NCBI GenBank assembly: GCA_025774615.1
Contig: JALGVQ010000171.1
Location: forward strand, 1 to 15,383
Origin: a bacterium
Lineage (GTDB): Bacteria; Blakebacterota; Blakebacteria; Blakebacterales; Blakebacteraceae
Direction of reading: 5' to 3'
DNA length: 15,383 bases
Shown here: piece after piece, positions 14,903-15,383 of the stretch
How the letters are laid out: every line of letters starts with the position of its first letter
Position numbering within the stretch: position 1 is the first letter of the stretch
Notes under the pieces: model-generated
Database searches by the model: none
What the model was told of the DNA's origin: nothing
The model's input: the letters and a program-made list of their open reading frames with translations, nothing else
Position numbers and translations under genes: made by a program

Positions 14903-15383
14903 ATGGGGCAACTCCCGGTCGGCATAGACAGTTACGGACCGATTCCGCTCGGCCTTGAGCCGCTGGCCCTGCTCGAGTGGGCTCGAGCGCACGGAGCTGA
15001 TGGTGTGCAGTTCTCCGGGATCGAACCTGAGTTCCGACCGAAGATCGACCGTGTGTATCTCGAGGAGATGAGAGAGTACGCACGGGGAGAAGGGATGTAT
15101 ATCGAGTGGGGCGGCGCCCGACACATCCCGCGGGATATGGAGAGCTGGGTAGAGGAAGATATCTTTGATGTGAACCGGAGAGCGGCCGAAGAAGCCGCAA
15201 TCCTCGACACCAGGGTGATCCGTTCCTGCTCGGGAGGGCTGATGCGCTGGGATCCCGCAAATCCCACGACCGAGACCCTCCTCCGGGAAACATCAGAGGC
15301 GCTGAAGGTGCAGCGGTCGATGCTCCGGGACCACGGGGTGATCCTGAGTATCGAACTTCATTTCGAGTTCACCACATTTGAAC
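14903..15383 (+). CDS. Sugar phosphate isomerase/epimerase-like TIM barrel (3' end beyond window)
   Basis: The first 160 residues of a protein that runs off the window. It resembles the xylose-isomerase-like / AP-endonuclease-2 TIM-barrel superfamily. Landmarks are an early strand ending GIDSYGP, then HGADGVQFSG after the first helix, a MYIEWGG strand, a conserved-looking VIRSCSGG strand, and VILSIELHFEFTT, whose Glu and His fit a metal-site strand of this fold. There is no signal peptide, so it is cytoplasmic. The ATG at 14903 has AGGA eight bases upstream. It follows the FG-GAP gene by 44 bases in the same direction and may be cotranscribed. The substrate cannot be told; members act on sugars, inositols or hydroxypyruvate. 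Confidence 0.82.
   Translation, partial: MGQLPVGIDSYGPIPLGLEPLALLEWARAHGADGVQFSGIEPEFRPKIDRVYLEEMREYARGEGMYIEWGGARHIPRDMESWVEEDIFDVNRRAAEEAAILDTRVIRSCSGGLMRWDPANPTTETLLRETSEALKVQRSMLRDHGVILSIELHFEFTTFE

Noticed and set aside
14199-15293. Long minus-strand frame of 364 codons
   Set aside because: It is antisense to the FG-GAP and isomerase genes, with low-complexity Arg/Ser/Pro composition typical of a shadow frame.

Overview
The window is about 15.4 kb of roughly 58% GC DNA from an uncultured Gram-negative bacterium. Four proteins carry lipoprotein signals and others have Sec signal peptides. An orphan FtsX/MacB-type permease of the 'acidobacterial duplicated' kind, a large BNR/Asp-box propeller protein, an FG-GAP propeller and a sugar-isomerase-like TIM barrel suggest the Acidobacteriota / Gemmatimonadota / Latescibacterota area. 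This placement is inference from gene types only. TGA is the usual stop codon here, so the standard code applies. No tRNA, rRNA, CRISPR array, phage or insertion sequence was seen.

Layout. 1-1043 (-): GH29 alpha-L-fucosidase lipoprotein, cut by the window edge. 1210-2235 (+): TPR protein. 2340-5213 (+): secreted BNR/Asp-box propeller protein, ending before a strong GC hairpin. 5214-5732: no gene, but a striking AT-rich tract with its AT content phased every 10 bp. 5733-6828 (+): MsrB-MsrA fusion lipoprotein, broken by a perfect 85-bp tandem duplication. 6902-8784 (-): ywiC-like membrane protein and rsgA, overlapping by 4 bp. 8893-10110 (+): unknown four-helix membrane protein. 10325-13400 (-): Ig-like lipoprotein followed by an ADOP-type permease that looks damaged. 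13599-14858 (+): FG-GAP propeller protein interrupted by one in-frame TGA. 14903-15383 (+): partial TIM-barrel isomerase/epimerase.

The most interesting signal is the in-frame TGA at 13914-13916. It sits between two halves of one FG-GAP protein and is followed at once by a Cys codon (Sec-Cys). A small hairpin 14 nt downstream has a G at the second loop position, as in bacterial SECIS elements. This makes the gene a candidate for an undescribed selenoprotein family: an exported Ca-binding beta-propeller with a vicinal Sec-Cys pair. A nonsense mutation or sequencing error is the main alternative.

The window also holds two exact tandem duplications (85 bp in msrBA, 42 bp in the permease). The permease additionally lacks a normal start and part of its last FtsX domain. 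Functionally the window is mostly cell-envelope and exported proteins (glycan degradation, methionine-sulfoxide repair, propeller proteins) around a small housekeeping pair (rsgA, ywiC-like).
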